64,000 nt of DNA, taken from Candidatus Protochlamydia naegleriophila (GTDB lineage Bacteria; Chlamydiota; Chlamydiia; Chlamydiales; Parachlamydiaceae). The stretch is taken from positions 2,666,001 through 2,730,000 of the forward strand of contig NZ_LN879502.1 of the NCBI RefSeq assembly GCF_001499655.1, read 5' to 3'. A program made the position numbers and the translations under genes. Position 1 is the stretch's first letter. The number at the start of each line of letters is the position of its first letter. Positions 43,754-53,816 of this stretch are shown in pieces. The notes beneath the pieces are model-generated. The model had not been told where the DNA came from. It saw only the letters and a program-made list of their open reading frames with translations, and ran no database searches.

Positions 43754-46700
43754 GACACACACATGCTCCACACGGCGAAGACTGCTCCCCTTCACATCCT
43801 GGCAAGGGGTGCCGCTTCTCTTTTTCCCTATCACCTAAATTTCCATAGCGATGATAATCGCGACTGATACTCACCTCTCTTAAGAGGTGTAATAACTCTA
43901 ATCTTCCATTGGCTAATACTGCGCCTGCATTGATATGGCAAGCTGCATGCGCCAAGGCTTCTTGCAACTGCGCTGAAACTGGTCCTAGTAGGCGCACACG
44001 CTTGATTTCACCTTTTTTCACTCTCTGCATTAAAGCAAGCTCTGATTCATGCCTAACCTTAATAGAGCCTGAAAGATTAAGCTTCCTGATCTGATTATAT
44101 AGGCTCTCATCTTCAAGGCTAACATCAAGCGGCGTTGAGCACACTATGGCAGCTGCCGTAACTCTTAAAAGATCAAGCAAGGAATCATCCGTTCTGCCTC
44201 TCAGCAAAATGGTTTCATGCGGCTTATAGCACTGCAAATTATCTTGCCCCATCACGAGGCTTGGATCGTGCTTCTTCGAAAAATAATGATTCCAATAAAA
44301 TGCATAGCTCTTCACACTGCTGTTCCAAATGGCTTTTTCTTGCGGGCTTGTTAGGAGCTCCTGATTAGCTACCGCTTTGAAAAAGTCCAAGATCGCACCG
44401 CTTAGCTCCTCTTCCTCTGCTGGTAAAGCAAACTGCTCGGCCTGCATAAACTGGACAAGGTAGTTCGGCCCGCCTGCTTTCGACCCTTTGCCAAAGCTGC
44501 TGTCTTTGCATCCTCCAAAAGGCTGGCGTTCGACTACGGCGCCCGTCACGGTACGATTGATATAACAATTGCCCGCTTCGATTTGCTTTAACCACTTTTC
44601 TTGTTCCCGTTCATCCAAGGAATGAATGCCCGCCGTTAACCCATAAGCCGTTTGATTCATCATAGTTAAAGCATCTTCAAACGTCGCTGCTCGCACCAGC
44701 CCCAAAACTGGACCGAAGAGCTCGGTTTCAAAGGTGAAGCTTTTGGGTTTGACGCCTAGTTTGATGCCAGGACTCCACAGATGAGGATTGACTGGATCCT
44801 GCTTGGGTTCTAATAGCCACTCTTCCCCTTCTTCCAGGGTTGTCAAGCCTCGCAGCAGTGCAGGATGAGCCGCTCTGATGAGTGGATTCATCTTGGTTTT
44901 TAAACTCCAAGGGGAACCAACGATCATGCTAGCTGCAGCATCGCGCAGTTGCTTGCGGAAATGGGGATCATCGTATACCTCAGCCTCTAAAATTGCCAAA
45001 CTGCAAGCACTGCACTTTTGCCCTGCATGTCCAAAAGCTGAATGGATCAAATCTTTGATGGCAAGATCTCTATCGCAAATAGCCGTGATCACCATCGTAT
45101 TTTTTCCACCCGTTTCGGCCATCAAATCTAAATTCGGTCTTAAGCGCAAAAAGAGTTTAGCTGTTTCGGTTGCACCAGTCAACACCACCAACGCAACGCG
45201 TGGATCTTGAATGAGTTGGCTGCCAACCGGATCATCTTCGCACGTGATGAATTGCAAAACTTGTTGAGTGATGCCCGCTTCCCAAAAAATTTGAGCCAAA
45301 TACCAGTCGACTAAAACGGCTTCTGCTGCTGGCTTAAAGATCACCGTATTGCCGGTTGCCAAGGCTGCCAGAATACCTCCCGCAGCAATTGAGCAAGGAA
45401 AGTTCCAAGGAGGCGCCACAAGCACGACTCCTTTCGACTTCCACTTTATATCTGGCAACTGCGCCCATTCTAAGAGGCTCAAGCGATAGTAGTTGGCGAA
45501 ATCGATTGCCTCTGACACTTCAATGTCGGCTTCCTGAATTGTTTTGCCCGTATCGGCAATCATAGCCCCAATCAATTTTCCCCGATGCTTTTCCATCCCC
45601 TGGGCAATCTTGGCAAGCACATGCGCCCTTTCTTCAACAGAGGTCTCAGACCAGTTTTTTTGAGCTTCTTGAGCCGTTTGCAGGGCTTGATCGACGTGTT
45701 GCTTAGTTGCTAAAGCATAGTTGTAAAGCGTTTGGCCTGGATAAGATGGATCTTCTCCAATTCCCTTGACACCTTCCGGAACATAATAATGTCCATTGAT
45801 GACTAAAGGAACCGGCTTATGCTTCTTGTGCTTCCACTCTTCAATAATTTTTTGAGCCCACTTGCGGTTAGCTGGCAAAGACCAATCGGTATCAGCTACG
45901 TTTTGAAAGCAATACCCTTCTTTTAAGGCGGATTCTTCAGACAGACGGTTTTGATGCCTTCTAGGCTTATAAGAGACCTGCTTATAGTTTTGGCATGCTT
46001 GGGAGAATAAGTTAACCTGTTGCTGCCATTGTTCGGTACCAGGCTTGAGATCGAAGACATGACGCAAGAAATTCTCCGGTGCCGTATTTTCGTCCAGGCG
46101 GCGCACTAAATAGGCCACCGCGTTTTGAAATTCAGCTTTAGTAGCGGCAGGACAATAAAGGAGCATGTCTCCAGACAATTTTTGTACAACACGGCGGATG
46201 TTATCGGCCATTCCCTCCAACATCTCAAAGCACACCTCTTTTTCAACCCCATTTTCGGCTCTTAGAAGCATTGCATAAGCTATGTCAAATAAATTATGGC
46301 TCGCAATTCCCAAGTGAGCCGCCTGTGCATGTTCTTTTTCACAGCCATAAGTAACCATCCGCTTATAATTGGCATCCACATCGGCCTTCGTATTGTAAGG
46401 AGCCTGCGGCCATAAGCGAAGAGCGGCTTCAAACTGCTCCATAGCCAGATTGGCACCTTTTACAATGCGAATCTTTATCGGCCCCCCCCCTTGTACCAAT
46501 CGCTGCATGGCCCACACAGTCAGCTCTTGTTGAATGAGAAACGAGTCTGGTAAATAACTTTGCAGGACAATTCCAGCCTCATGCTGATAGAATTCGGGTT
46601 CGTTCAACACTTTGCGGAAAAGAGCCACGGTCAAATGCAGGTCGCGATATTCTTCCATGTCTAAATTGACAAACTTAGGAACCGACCGGCCATCTGCCCG

Positions 46701-47411
46701 CACATACCGATTCTTCATGGCAGCCCTATATAATTGGCGCAAACGATCGGCCAATATCTCTAACGTCTCATCCCAAGCCAGTAAATTGATTTGGCTATAG
46801 ATCGTTGAAATCTTGATGGAGATATATTCGACAGAAGGCTTGATCAAATCATTTAAATAAATTTGCAGGCGATGATGTGCCTCCTCTTCCCCTAAAATAG
46901 CTTCTCCTAAGTGGTTCAAATTGATTCGAACCCCTTCCTGCCTCCTTTTTTGCATGTGCTTGGCAAGAGCCTTTTCTTCACCAGGCAAAATGACGTTATT
47001 AGTCTCTTTGCGAATAAGCTGAATAGTCAAAGGAACAATTGCTGGAGATAAAAATTTGCCAACCAACGTAAAGGCTTGCAAAGCCAATCGCTTATCGGCC
47101 GATAAATACTTGGGAACACCATACTTTTTGATAACATGGACTAATTGATCTGCCACTCGACTAGAACGCTGGCTACGGAAACATTGATCGGTAATAGCAG
47201 TGGTAAAAATCTTGCCAATCGGGTCGTTCATCATCCCCGCAAGCTCGGCCTGTTGCCGTTTCTCTGCCGCCGTTTGTATCTGCTGAGCCTCCTCTAACAT
47301 CGTCGCTGCTAAAGTCACCGAAGCTTCACACCTTTCTTGAGAAGAAAGCGTTTTGCCTTTAACTGATTGGATTTGAGCATTAGCCTTTGCTATGAGGGAG
47401 GACTCTTCCAT
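43746..47411 (-). CDS. putA: Bifunctional proline/pyrroline-5-carboxylate dehydrogenase
   Basis: 1221 residues. It oxidises proline to pyrroline-5-carboxylate and then to glutamate, feeding electrons to the quinone pool. The N-terminal proline dehydrogenase barrel (about 130-470) has IRIVKGANL and HNLFDIA as FAD/substrate elements. The aldehyde dehydrogenase part (about 545-1000) has PWNFPCSIAAGG, Glu766 in LMAETGGKN and the catalytic Cys800 in GQKCSACS, 34 residues apart as in active enzymes. A C-terminal region (about 1020-1220) follows. No ribbon-helix-helix repressor domain is seen, so it is an enzyme only. The gene overlaps pcrA. Confidence 0.93.
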   Translation of the reverse strand: MEESSLIAKANAQIQSVKGKTLSSQERCEASVTLAATMLEEAQQIQTAAEKRQQAELAGMMNDPIGKIFTTAITDQCFRSQRSSRVADQLVHVIKKYGVPKYLSADKRLALQAFTLVGKFLSPAIVPLTIQLIRKETNNVILPGEEKALAKHMQKRRQEGVRINLNHLGEAILGEEEAHHRLQIYLNDLIKPSVEYISIKISTIYSQINLLAWDETLEILADRLRQLYRAAMKNRYVRADGRSVPKFVNLDMEEYRDLHLTVALFRKVLNEPEFYQHEAGIVLQSYLPDSFLIQQELTVWAMQRLVQGGGPIKIRIVKGANLAMEQFEAALRLWPQAPYNTKADVDANYKRMVTYGCEKEHAQAAHLGIASHNLFDIAYAMLLRAENGVEKEVCFEMLEGMADNIRRVVQKLSGDMLLYCPAATKAEFQNAVAYLVRRLDENTAPENFLRHVFDLKPGTEQWQQQVNLFSQACQNYKQVSYKPRRHQNRLSEESALKEGYCFQNVADTDWSLPANRKWAQKIIEEWKHKKHKPVPLVINGHYYVPEGVKGIGEDPSYPGQTLYNYALATKQHVDQALQTAQEAQKNWSETSVEERAHVLAKIAQGMEKHRGKLIGAMIADTGKTIQEADIEVSEAIDFANYYRLSLLEWAQLPDIKWKSKGVVLVAPPWNFPCSIAAGGILAALATGNTVIFKPAAEAVLVDWYLAQIFWEAGITQQVLQFITCEDDPVGSQLIQDPRVALVVLTGATETAKLFLRLRPNLDLMAETGGKNTMVITAICDRDLAIKDLIHSAFGHAGQKCSACSLAILEAEVYDDPHFRKQLRDAAASMIVGSPWSLKTKMNPLIRAAHPALLRGLTTLEEGEEWLLEPKQDPVNPHLWSPGIKLGVKPKSFTFETELFGPVLGLVRAATFEDALTMMNQTAYGLTAGIHSLDEREQEKWLKQIEAGNCYINRTVTGAVVERQPFGGCKDSSFGKGSKAGGPNYLVQFMQAEQFALPAEEEELSGAILDFFKAVANQELLTSPQEKAIWNSSVKSYAFYWNHYFSKKHDPSLVMGQDNLQCYKPHETILLRGRTDDSLLDLLRVTAAAIVCSTPLDVSLEDESLYNQIRKLNLSGSIKVRHESELALMQRVKKGEIKRVRLLGPVSAQLQEALAHAACHINAGAVLANGRLELLHLLREVSISRDYHRYGNLGDREKEKRHPLPGCEGEQSSPCGACVCHG

Positions 47412-47847
47412 ATTCTACCTTGTATTAAAGGGTTCTAAACAAAAGGGCACCTTTTTGGACTCTCTTAAAAATAGCGATTAAATATTAGGAATGGTCAAGG
47501 AGGCTTAAGTCGTGTGATTTTTTTGGGTTAAGCTGATAGCCTTTCGCAAGGAAATGAAGCAAGGCTCACGATATCTACAATTCACTAATCAGGGCTTGCA
47601 AACACACTTTCCCTGTAACCCAAGGAGGAACCATGCCAAAATAAGCGCTCTTTTATAACAGACACCCCGCTTTAAAAAAAGCTTTTCCTGAGCGCCTTCC
47701 CCCACTTCTCAGAAACCAACAATAAATGACTCAAAATAAACAACAACCATTTAATTATAAATTATGTTTTAGATTATAATTATATGTGATTAACAATTAA
47801 GATGTTTATTTATTAGCAGACTCGAATCAGAGTTTGAGGAGGTTTAA
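47412..47847. other. Intergenic stretch upstream of putA and the small gene
   Basis: 436 bases. A rough inverted repeat, GCGCTC (47645-47650) with GAGCGC (47690-47695), encloses a shorter GCTTT/AAAGC hairpin; it may be a structured RNA or terminator, weakly supported. The last 100 bases are strongly AT-rich and likely carry the promoter of the 47848 gene. Otherwise empty. Confidence 0.4.
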
Positions 47848-48015
47848 ATGAGATTTTTACTTTTGCTCGCCTTGCAGGCACTGATTGAGCGTACGCTCTC
47901 TTCATCTAAGAGGCTTTCTAAATACAGCGACTTAGTCAACAAGACGGAGTTGGCGGCCTTGCTCTTACTGTTGCTTTCCAGATGGAAATATTTCCCCAAA
48001 GGATGGAAAAATTAA
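47848..48015 (+). CDS. Small 55-residue protein with a strong ribosome site
   Basis: The ATG at 47848 is preceded by GAGGAGG with good spacing, among the best Shine-Dalgarno matches in the window. The product has a hydrophobic N-terminus (MRFLLLLALQALIE), a polar middle with Ser and Lys, a second hydrophobic stretch (LAALLLLLLS) and a basic aromatic C-terminus (RWKYFPKGWKN). It is likely a small membrane protein. No family is recognised. It lies 110 bases before the NamZ-like gene. Confidence 0.6.
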   Translation: MRFLLLLALQALIERTLSSSKRLSKYSDLVNKTELAALLLLLLSRWKYFPKGWKN

Positions 48016-48125
48016 GAGATGAAAGCCTAAAAGTCGGTCGAACAACTCAATTTACTAGATAAGTTAAAAAGAAATTGATACAACGCTTTTCACTTATAGA
48101 ATTTTACCCCTCTTAGTATAAATAG

Positions 48126-49382
48126 ATGTCAGAAAAAAACCGTTGGATCTGCTTGCTCTGTTGCCTGTTCATGCAAGCAACGCTGTGTGCTCAAGTTAAA
48201 GTGGGCGTTGATCGCCTTTTCACTTCTGAATATGTACATGTCGTGCGCAACAAACGGGTGGGGCTCGTCACCAATCATACGGCCATAAATGCTCAAGGGC
48301 AATCGACCATTGATTGCTTTAAAAAACAAGCCTCTACTTATAATTTTAAACTCAGCGCTCTCTTTGCTCCAGAACACGGCCTCAACGGCGCCCAATATGC
48401 CGATGAGAAAGTCCCTGACGCGCAAGAGGATGGGATTCCCGTTTACAGCCTCCATGGCTCCACTCGACGTCCCTCGGCTCAAATGCTTAGAAATCTCGAT
48501 CTGATTGTTTTCGACATTCAAGACATCGGATCTCGCTCCTACACCTACATTTCCACCCTGTTTTACGTCATGGAAGAAGCGGCCAAGCACAAGCTTCCCG
48601 TTATCGTCCTAGACCGGCCCAATCCGCTCAATGGCCATACGATCGACGGCCCTCTCATGGAAGAGCGATGGCGCTCGTTCGTCGGCTACATCAATGTTCC
48701 CTATTGCCATGGAATGACAGTGGGAGAACTCGCAGCCTACTTTAACGGCGAATACCGCATTGGATGCCTCCTTACAGTCATTCCCATGCAAGGGTGGCAG
48801 CGCCACATGACATTTGCCGATACAGGACTGACCTGGATTCCAACCAGCCCTCATATCCCAGAATCTCAAACAGCTTTTTACTACCCTACCACCGGTTTGC
48901 TCGGCGAACTTCAGCTGGTCAACATCGGAATCGGTTATACGCTTCCCTTTAAGGTCGTGGGCGCTCCTTGGATCGACGCCAAACTATTCGCCAATAAACT
49001 CAATGAACAAAATTTCCCAGGCGTCAACTTCCACCCCTTTTACTACCGCCCTTTTTTCGGCCGCTTTGCCCATCAGGATTGCCAAGGGGTCCTCATTGTC
49101 ATCACAAATTCCAAATCTTACCTTCCCGTGACAACCCAATACCTGCTGATCGGCATGCTCAAGACTTTGTACCCAAAAGAATTTCAAGAGGCCTTTGCCC
49201 AAGCCTCCCACCGCCAAGACATGTTTAATAAGGTCAACGGCACCGCCGAAGTCTACCGTATCTTGAAGGATGAAAAATATGTTACTTGGAAACTCGGCGC
49301 ACTCCACAAACAAGAACGGGCCGCTTACTGCACAAAGCGCCGCGCCTATCTCATCACCACCTATGGATCATCTGATCCTTGA
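48126..49382 (+). CDS. NamZ-like exo-N-acetylmuramidase (DUF1343), secreted
   Basis: 418 residues. A signal peptide (about 1-22) precedes a full DUF1343 domain: KRVGLVTNHTA, LFAPEHGLNG, VFDIQDIGSRSYTYI, LDRPNPLNG and YCHGMTVGELA are conserved in this family. Its founding member NamZ of Bacillus removes terminal N-acetylmuramic acid from peptidoglycan fragments. In a chlamydia it could trim or recycle the small amount of peptidoglycan made at division (inference). The N-terminal start has no strong ribosome site. It precedes groESL, but those have their own promoters. Confidence 0.88.
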   Translation: MSEKNRWICLLCCLFMQATLCAQVKVGVDRLFTSEYVHVVRNKRVGLVTNHTAINAQGQSTIDCFKKQASTYNFKLSALFAPEHGLNGAQYADEKVPDAQEDGIPVYSLHGSTRRPSAQMLRNLDLIVFDIQDIGSRSYTYISTLFYVMEEAAKHKLPVIVLDRPNPLNGHTIDGPLMEERWRSFVGYINVPYCHGMTVGELAAYFNGEYRIGCLLTVIPMQGWQRHMTFADTGLTWIPTSPHIPESQTAFYYPTTGLLGELQLVNIGIGYTLPFKVVGAPWIDAKLFANKLNEQNFPGVNFHPFYYRPFFGRFAHQDCQGVLIVITNSKSYLPVTTQYLLIGMLKTLYPKEFQEAFAQASHRQDMFNKVNGTAEVYRILKDEKYVTWKLGALHKQERAAYCTKRRAYLITTYGSSDP

Positions 49383-49403
49383 AAAACAATAACTTATAAA
49401 AAT

Positions 49404-49419
49404 TGGCACTTCAATTGCT
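49404..49419 (+). promoter_or_regulatory. Sigma-54-type promoter match upstream of groES
   Basis: TGGCACT (49404-49410), four bases, then TTGCT (49415-49419): an excellent match to TGGCACG-N4-TTGCA with the invariant GG and GC 12 bases apart. It sits 22 bases after the stop codon of the NamZ-like gene and about 230 bases before groES. rpoN is at 37371. Activator sites were not identified. Confidence 0.5.
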
Positions 49420-49447
49420 TAGTTGCTAAAAAGTATCCCTATCGCAC

Positions 49448-49476
49448 TTGACATAAATCGCCATCGTTTTTAAAAT
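49448..49476 (+). promoter_or_regulatory. Near-consensus sigma-70-type promoter of groESL
   Basis: TTGACA (49448-49453), exactly 17 bases, then TAAAAT (49471-49476). This is the best such promoter noticed in the window. The start site would be near 49483, giving a leader of about 165 bases that holds all four complementary segments listed next. No CIRCE element (the HrcA operator) is visible. Confidence 0.8.
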
Positions 49477-49497
49477 GCCTTGTAAAGTTGGCAGCGG

Positions 49498-49641
49498 ATT
49501 GATTTCAAAACCTAAGTTTTGGACAAGGCAAAAGTTTTCAGGGGCTAATATTGAGTCGTTTAAGAGATTCGATGTTGGGGATTACAGTTGAAAATTCAAG
49601 TTTTGAAATCAATTTGATTAAATAAGCATTCAAAACAGGAG
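49498..49641 (+). promoter_or_regulatory. groESL leader with mutually exclusive hairpins
   Basis: Four segments can pair in alternative ways. Segment 1 (49498-49511, ATTGATTTCAAAAC) is the exact complement of segment 3 (49600-49613, GTTTTGAAATCAAT), a 14-base-pair stem. The end of segment 1, CAAAAC, also pairs with segment 2 (49516-49521, GTTTTG) across a CTAA loop. Segment 3 also pairs over 8 bases (GTTTTGAA, 49600-49607) with segment 4 (49629-49636, TTCAAAAC), which abuts the Shine-Dalgarno AGGAG (49637-49641). Thus 1:3 pairing frees the ribosome site, while 1:2 plus 3:4 pairing partly blocks it. This layout suggests an RNA switch or thermosensor; function is inference. Confidence 0.6.
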
Positions 49642-49648
49642 AATAGAG

Positions 49649-49945
49649 ATGACAGCTAAGACGAAAATCAGACCTTTAGGAGATCGAGTTGTAGTTCAAA
49701 GAGCAAAAGCGGCAACCTCAAAAGGAGGCATTCTCCTTCCTGATTCGGCACAAGAAAAACCAAGAGAAGGACATGTCATTGCAGCAGGCCCTGGTAAATT
49801 GAGCGAGAATGGGCAGTTAGAACCTATTTCTGTCAAGATTGGTGATCGCATTCTTTTCGGCGCCTATGCTGGAACAGAAGTAAAAGACAATGAAGAAGAT
49901 TATTTAATCTTGTCCGAGAGCGATATTCTGGGAATTTTATCATAA
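49649..49945 (+). CDS. groES: Co-chaperonin GroES (10 kDa)
   Basis: 98 residues. Typical GroES: IRPLGDRVVVQR at the start, KGGILLPDSAQEKP (mobile loop region) and GDRILFGAYAGTEV. It caps the GroEL ring and is required for folding in the cytoplasm. The start has AGGAG 7 bases upstream, next to segment 4 of the leader. groEL begins 25 bases downstream. Confidence 0.97.
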   Translation: MTAKTKIRPLGDRVVVQRAKAATSKGGILLPDSAQEKPREGHVIAAGPGKLSENGQLEPISVKIGDRILFGAYAGTEVKDNEEDYLILSESDILGILS

Positions 49946-49955
49946 CCCTTTTTAG

Positions 49956-51653
<1,698 letters not shown>

Positions 51654-51682
51654 CCTTTAAGTCCAAGCTTTAAACCTTCAAG

Positions 51683-51712
51683 TCTGTAAAGCTAGTTAGC
51701 TAGCTTTACAGA
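51683..51712 (+). terminator. Hairpin after groEL
   Basis: A perfect 13-base stem, TCTGTAAAGCTAG (51683-51695) with CTAGCTTTACAGA (51700-51712), loop TTAG. It has no T run and sits 22 bases before the next start, so it may attenuate or protect the groESL message rather than end it completely. Confidence 0.6.
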
Positions 51713-51734
51713 TAGCAAAACAGGAGTGTATTCA

Positions 51735-51989
51735 ATGCCCCATTACGATTATTCATGTGCTAGCTGTGGCCACGAAGAAGAAATTTTCCAAAAAATGAGC
51801 GAACAGCCTTTAGTAGATTGCCCAGCATGTCATCAGGCAGAGTTCAAGCGCAAGCCTGGCGGTGGGTCGGGACTGCACTTTAAGGGGTCAGGATTCTATA
51901 TTACCGACTACAACAACACCCCTTCAAAACCATCTTCAGGCGGCTGCTGCCCTTGCGGAAGCCCTTCTTCTTGCTCATCAAATGGTTAA
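51735..51989 (+). CDS. FmdB-family zinc ribbon protein
   Basis: 84 residues from the ATG at 51735 (CAGGAG 8 bases upstream; a GTG three codons earlier overlaps that site and is rejected). The N-terminal YDYSCASCGHEEE and CPACH form a CxxC...CxxC zinc ribbon of the FmdB regulatory-protein family, then a Gly/Ser/Cys-rich tail ends with a second Cys cluster (GGCCPCGSP). The role is unknown. It follows groEL closely. Confidence 0.85.
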   Translation: MPHYDYSCASCGHEEEIFQKMSEQPLVDCPACHQAEFKRKPGGGSGLHFKGSGFYITDYNNTPSKPSSGGCCPCGSPSSCSSNG

Positions 51990-51992
51990 TGC

Positions 51993-52020
51993 TGAATTGA
52001 GATCTTTTGATCTCAATTCA
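51993..52020. terminator. Bidirectional hairpin between convergent genes
   Basis: A perfect 12-base stem, TGAATTGAGATC (51993-52004) with GATCTCAATTCA (52009-52020), loop TTTT, directly after the FmdB stop and 42 bases from the end of the alcohol dehydrogenase gene. Confidence 0.7.
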
Positions 52021-52061
52021 CTCCCATTTAAAACCGATGGCGCCAATCCCCTTCTTCCCCT

Positions 52062-53060
52062 CTACTTAGTGCCTGAGTCGATCACCAAGACGGCCGACCC
52101 AGAGAACCTCCCTTCTTTTAAATCGCTTAATGCTTGATTAGCCTCCTCCAAAAGATAGGCTGTCACGCTCGTCTGAATGGGATAGCGGGCAATCAACTCA
52201 AAAAATTCCAGTCCATCCCGTCTTGTCAAATTGGTGACAGAGCGCAAAATACGCTCCCCATACAAAAGAGAATAGGGAAAAGAGGGAATGTCTGTCATAT
52301 AAATGCCAGCAGACACGACACTTCCTCCTTTACGCACCGCCCTAAGAGCCAAAGGCACGATCGATCCAATCGGCGCAAAGATTAAAGCCGCATCGAGAGG
52401 AACGGGTGGCAGCTGGCTCGATTCACCCGTCCAAGTCGCTCCTAGCTTTCTAGCAAAAGCTTGGGAATGATTATCTCCCTCCCTTGAAAAGGTATAGACC
52501 TCTCTTCCTTGCTGAACGGCCAATTGAATGAGAATATGGGCCGATGCGCCGAATCCATAAAACCCCAGTCGCTTACCATCACCCGCCAGTTTAAGCGTGC
52601 GATAGCCGATTAAACCGGCACAAAGCAATGGGGCCGCATGTAAAGAGGAATATTCTTCAGGAATGGGAAAAATAAACTCTTCATCGGCAAGGCAATACTC
52701 GGCAAAGCCGCCATTAAACTGATAGCCGCGGTAAAGGGCGTTTTCACATAGATTTTCTGCACCGCTTAAGCAAAAAGAGCACTGTTCGCAGCTTGTGCCA
52801 AGCCAGGGAGCTCCAACCCGTTGGCCGATTGCAAAACGTCCGCTCTCGGCTCCTTGCTTGGCAATTGTACCAACAACCTGGTGTCCCAACACTAAAGGCA
52901 AGTGAGGCTTTTCTAATTCGCCGGACGAGACATGCAAATCTGTGCGACAGACGCCACAGGCGATGACCTTAATAAGCACTTGCTTCTTTCCAGGCTCTGG
53001 AATGGGCAAATCTATGAGTTTCAATGGAGTATTCGGCTGCTTTAAAACCATGGCGCGCAT
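52062..53060 (-). CDS. Zinc-dependent alcohol dehydrogenase (MDR family)
   Basis: 332 residues from the ATG at 53060, chosen because GAGGAGG lies about 8 bases upstream; the longer frame begins with TTG and has no site. Zinc ligands are visible: Cys of ACGVCRTD, His of LGHQVVG, and the structural zinc cysteines in CEQCSFCLSGAENLC. The nucleotide-binding fold reads GFYGFGASAHI, a modified GxGxxG. It resembles AdhP/YogA-type proteins that use NAD(P) on medium-chain alcohols or aldehydes; the substrate is unknown. It is convergent with the FmdB gene. Confidence 0.88.
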   Translation of the reverse strand: MRAMVLKQPNTPLKLIDLPIPEPGKKQVLIKVIACGVCRTDLHVSSGELEKPHLPLVLGHQVVGTIAKQGAESGRFAIGQRVGAPWLGTSCEQCSFCLSGAENLCENALYRGYQFNGGFAEYCLADEEFIFPIPEEYSSLHAAPLLCAGLIGYRTLKLAGDGKRLGFYGFGASAHILIQLAVQQGREVYTFSREGDNHSQAFARKLGATWTGESSQLPPVPLDAALIFAPIGSIVPLALRAVRKGGSVVSAGIYMTDIPSFPYSLLYGERILRSVTNLTRRDGLEFFELIARYPIQTSVTAYLLEEANQALSDLKEGRFSGSAVLVIDSGTK

Positions 53061-53161
53061 GCTTGGATCCTCCTCTGCCATTAAAACTCGACTTGTCGCT
53101 TTATTCAAATTATTATATACACATATTCAGTAAAAATAACACCTAGCAAATGGGAGTAGTC

Positions 53162-53248
53162 ATGGGTTTAGGAAGAATGGCCCTTATTTGGATCCTGGGT
53201 GTCCCACTAGGCGTGATCATCGTGCTTAAAATCTTAGGATTAATCTAG
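53162..53248 (+). CDS. 28-residue single-pass membrane protein
   Basis: The ATG at 53162 has GGGAG about 6 bases upstream. The whole product is one membrane helix with a basic side (MGLGRMALIWILG..., then VLKILGLI). It is reminiscent of tiny LGRIL-type membrane proteins found across bacteria. It is divergent from the alcohol dehydrogenase gene and convergent with the 53376 gene. Confidence 0.5.
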   Translation: MGLGRMALIWILGVPLGVIIVLKILGLI

Positions 53249-53281
53249 GGCGCGTGTAGCCGTTGGTAAGAGCCTCACAGA

Positions 53282-53314
53282 ACAAAAAAAAGCCAATCGT
53301 TGGCTGATTGGCTT
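53282..53314 (-). terminator. Intrinsic terminator of the 53376 gene
   Basis: AAGCCAATC (53290-53298) pairs with GATTGGCTT (53306-53314) around seven bases. On the minus strand the stem is followed by a run of eight T (A run at 53283-53290 on the plus strand), the classical form. Confidence 0.85.
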
Positions 53315-53375
53315 GAATACTTAATAGTCCTGGGATTCGAAATAAGCGGGCAAGTTCAAGCTACAATGCTAAATC

Positions 53376-53705
53376 CTACCCTCTTCCTGGAGTCACAGGA
53401 GGAAGAAATCCAGCGCGGTTTTGCTCGCGGTTGCCATTGCGGGGAGTGCGCAGTAGAGTGATCAGCATAATGGCAATTAAAGACATAAAACCGATCATTC
53501 CAATCGATTTCACGCTACCCCCTGATTGAGTGCTTTCGCTATTGTAATTACTAAAGAAGTTGTAAATCTGCCTGAAGATAGACAGCGCAACCTCTTTAAC
53601 CCTGCGCACGTGTTCAGATGATAAAAAATCGGAGACCGATTGAGGCACTTGAGGGAGTGCTTGTAAACAAGCATTAAAACTCGGAAAATTAACTCTCATA
53701 TTCAT
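53376..53705 (-). CDS. 109-residue single-pass membrane protein, unknown
   Basis: A soluble N-terminal region (about 1-60), a membrane helix at about 68-86 (IGMIGFMSLIAIMLITLL) and a basic Pro/Gly/Asn-rich tail. AGGTG lies about 7 bases upstream of the ATG. No recognised family. It is followed by a good terminator and starts 111 bases after the end of prmA, same strand. Confidence 0.65.
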   Translation of the reverse strand: MNMRVNFPSFNACLQALPQVPQSVSDFLSSEHVRRVKEVALSIFRQIYNFFSNYNSESTQSGGSVKSIGMIGFMSLIAIMLITLLRTPRNGNREQNRAGFLPPVTPGRG

Positions 53706-53816
53706 GTAATCACCTAATGATTAGGAATAACCGTAGCACGTTAGCTGATTTTGCACAACTACTTAGCTCCTTGGATTGTAAGCTTCAAGAGCTTTCATTC
53801 CTGGAAAGACACGCCA

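Noticed and set aside
49383-49648. CIRCE element for HrcA before groES
   Set aside because: No TTAGCACTC-N9-GAGTGCTAA-like repeat; the inverted repeats present have a different sequence and spacing.
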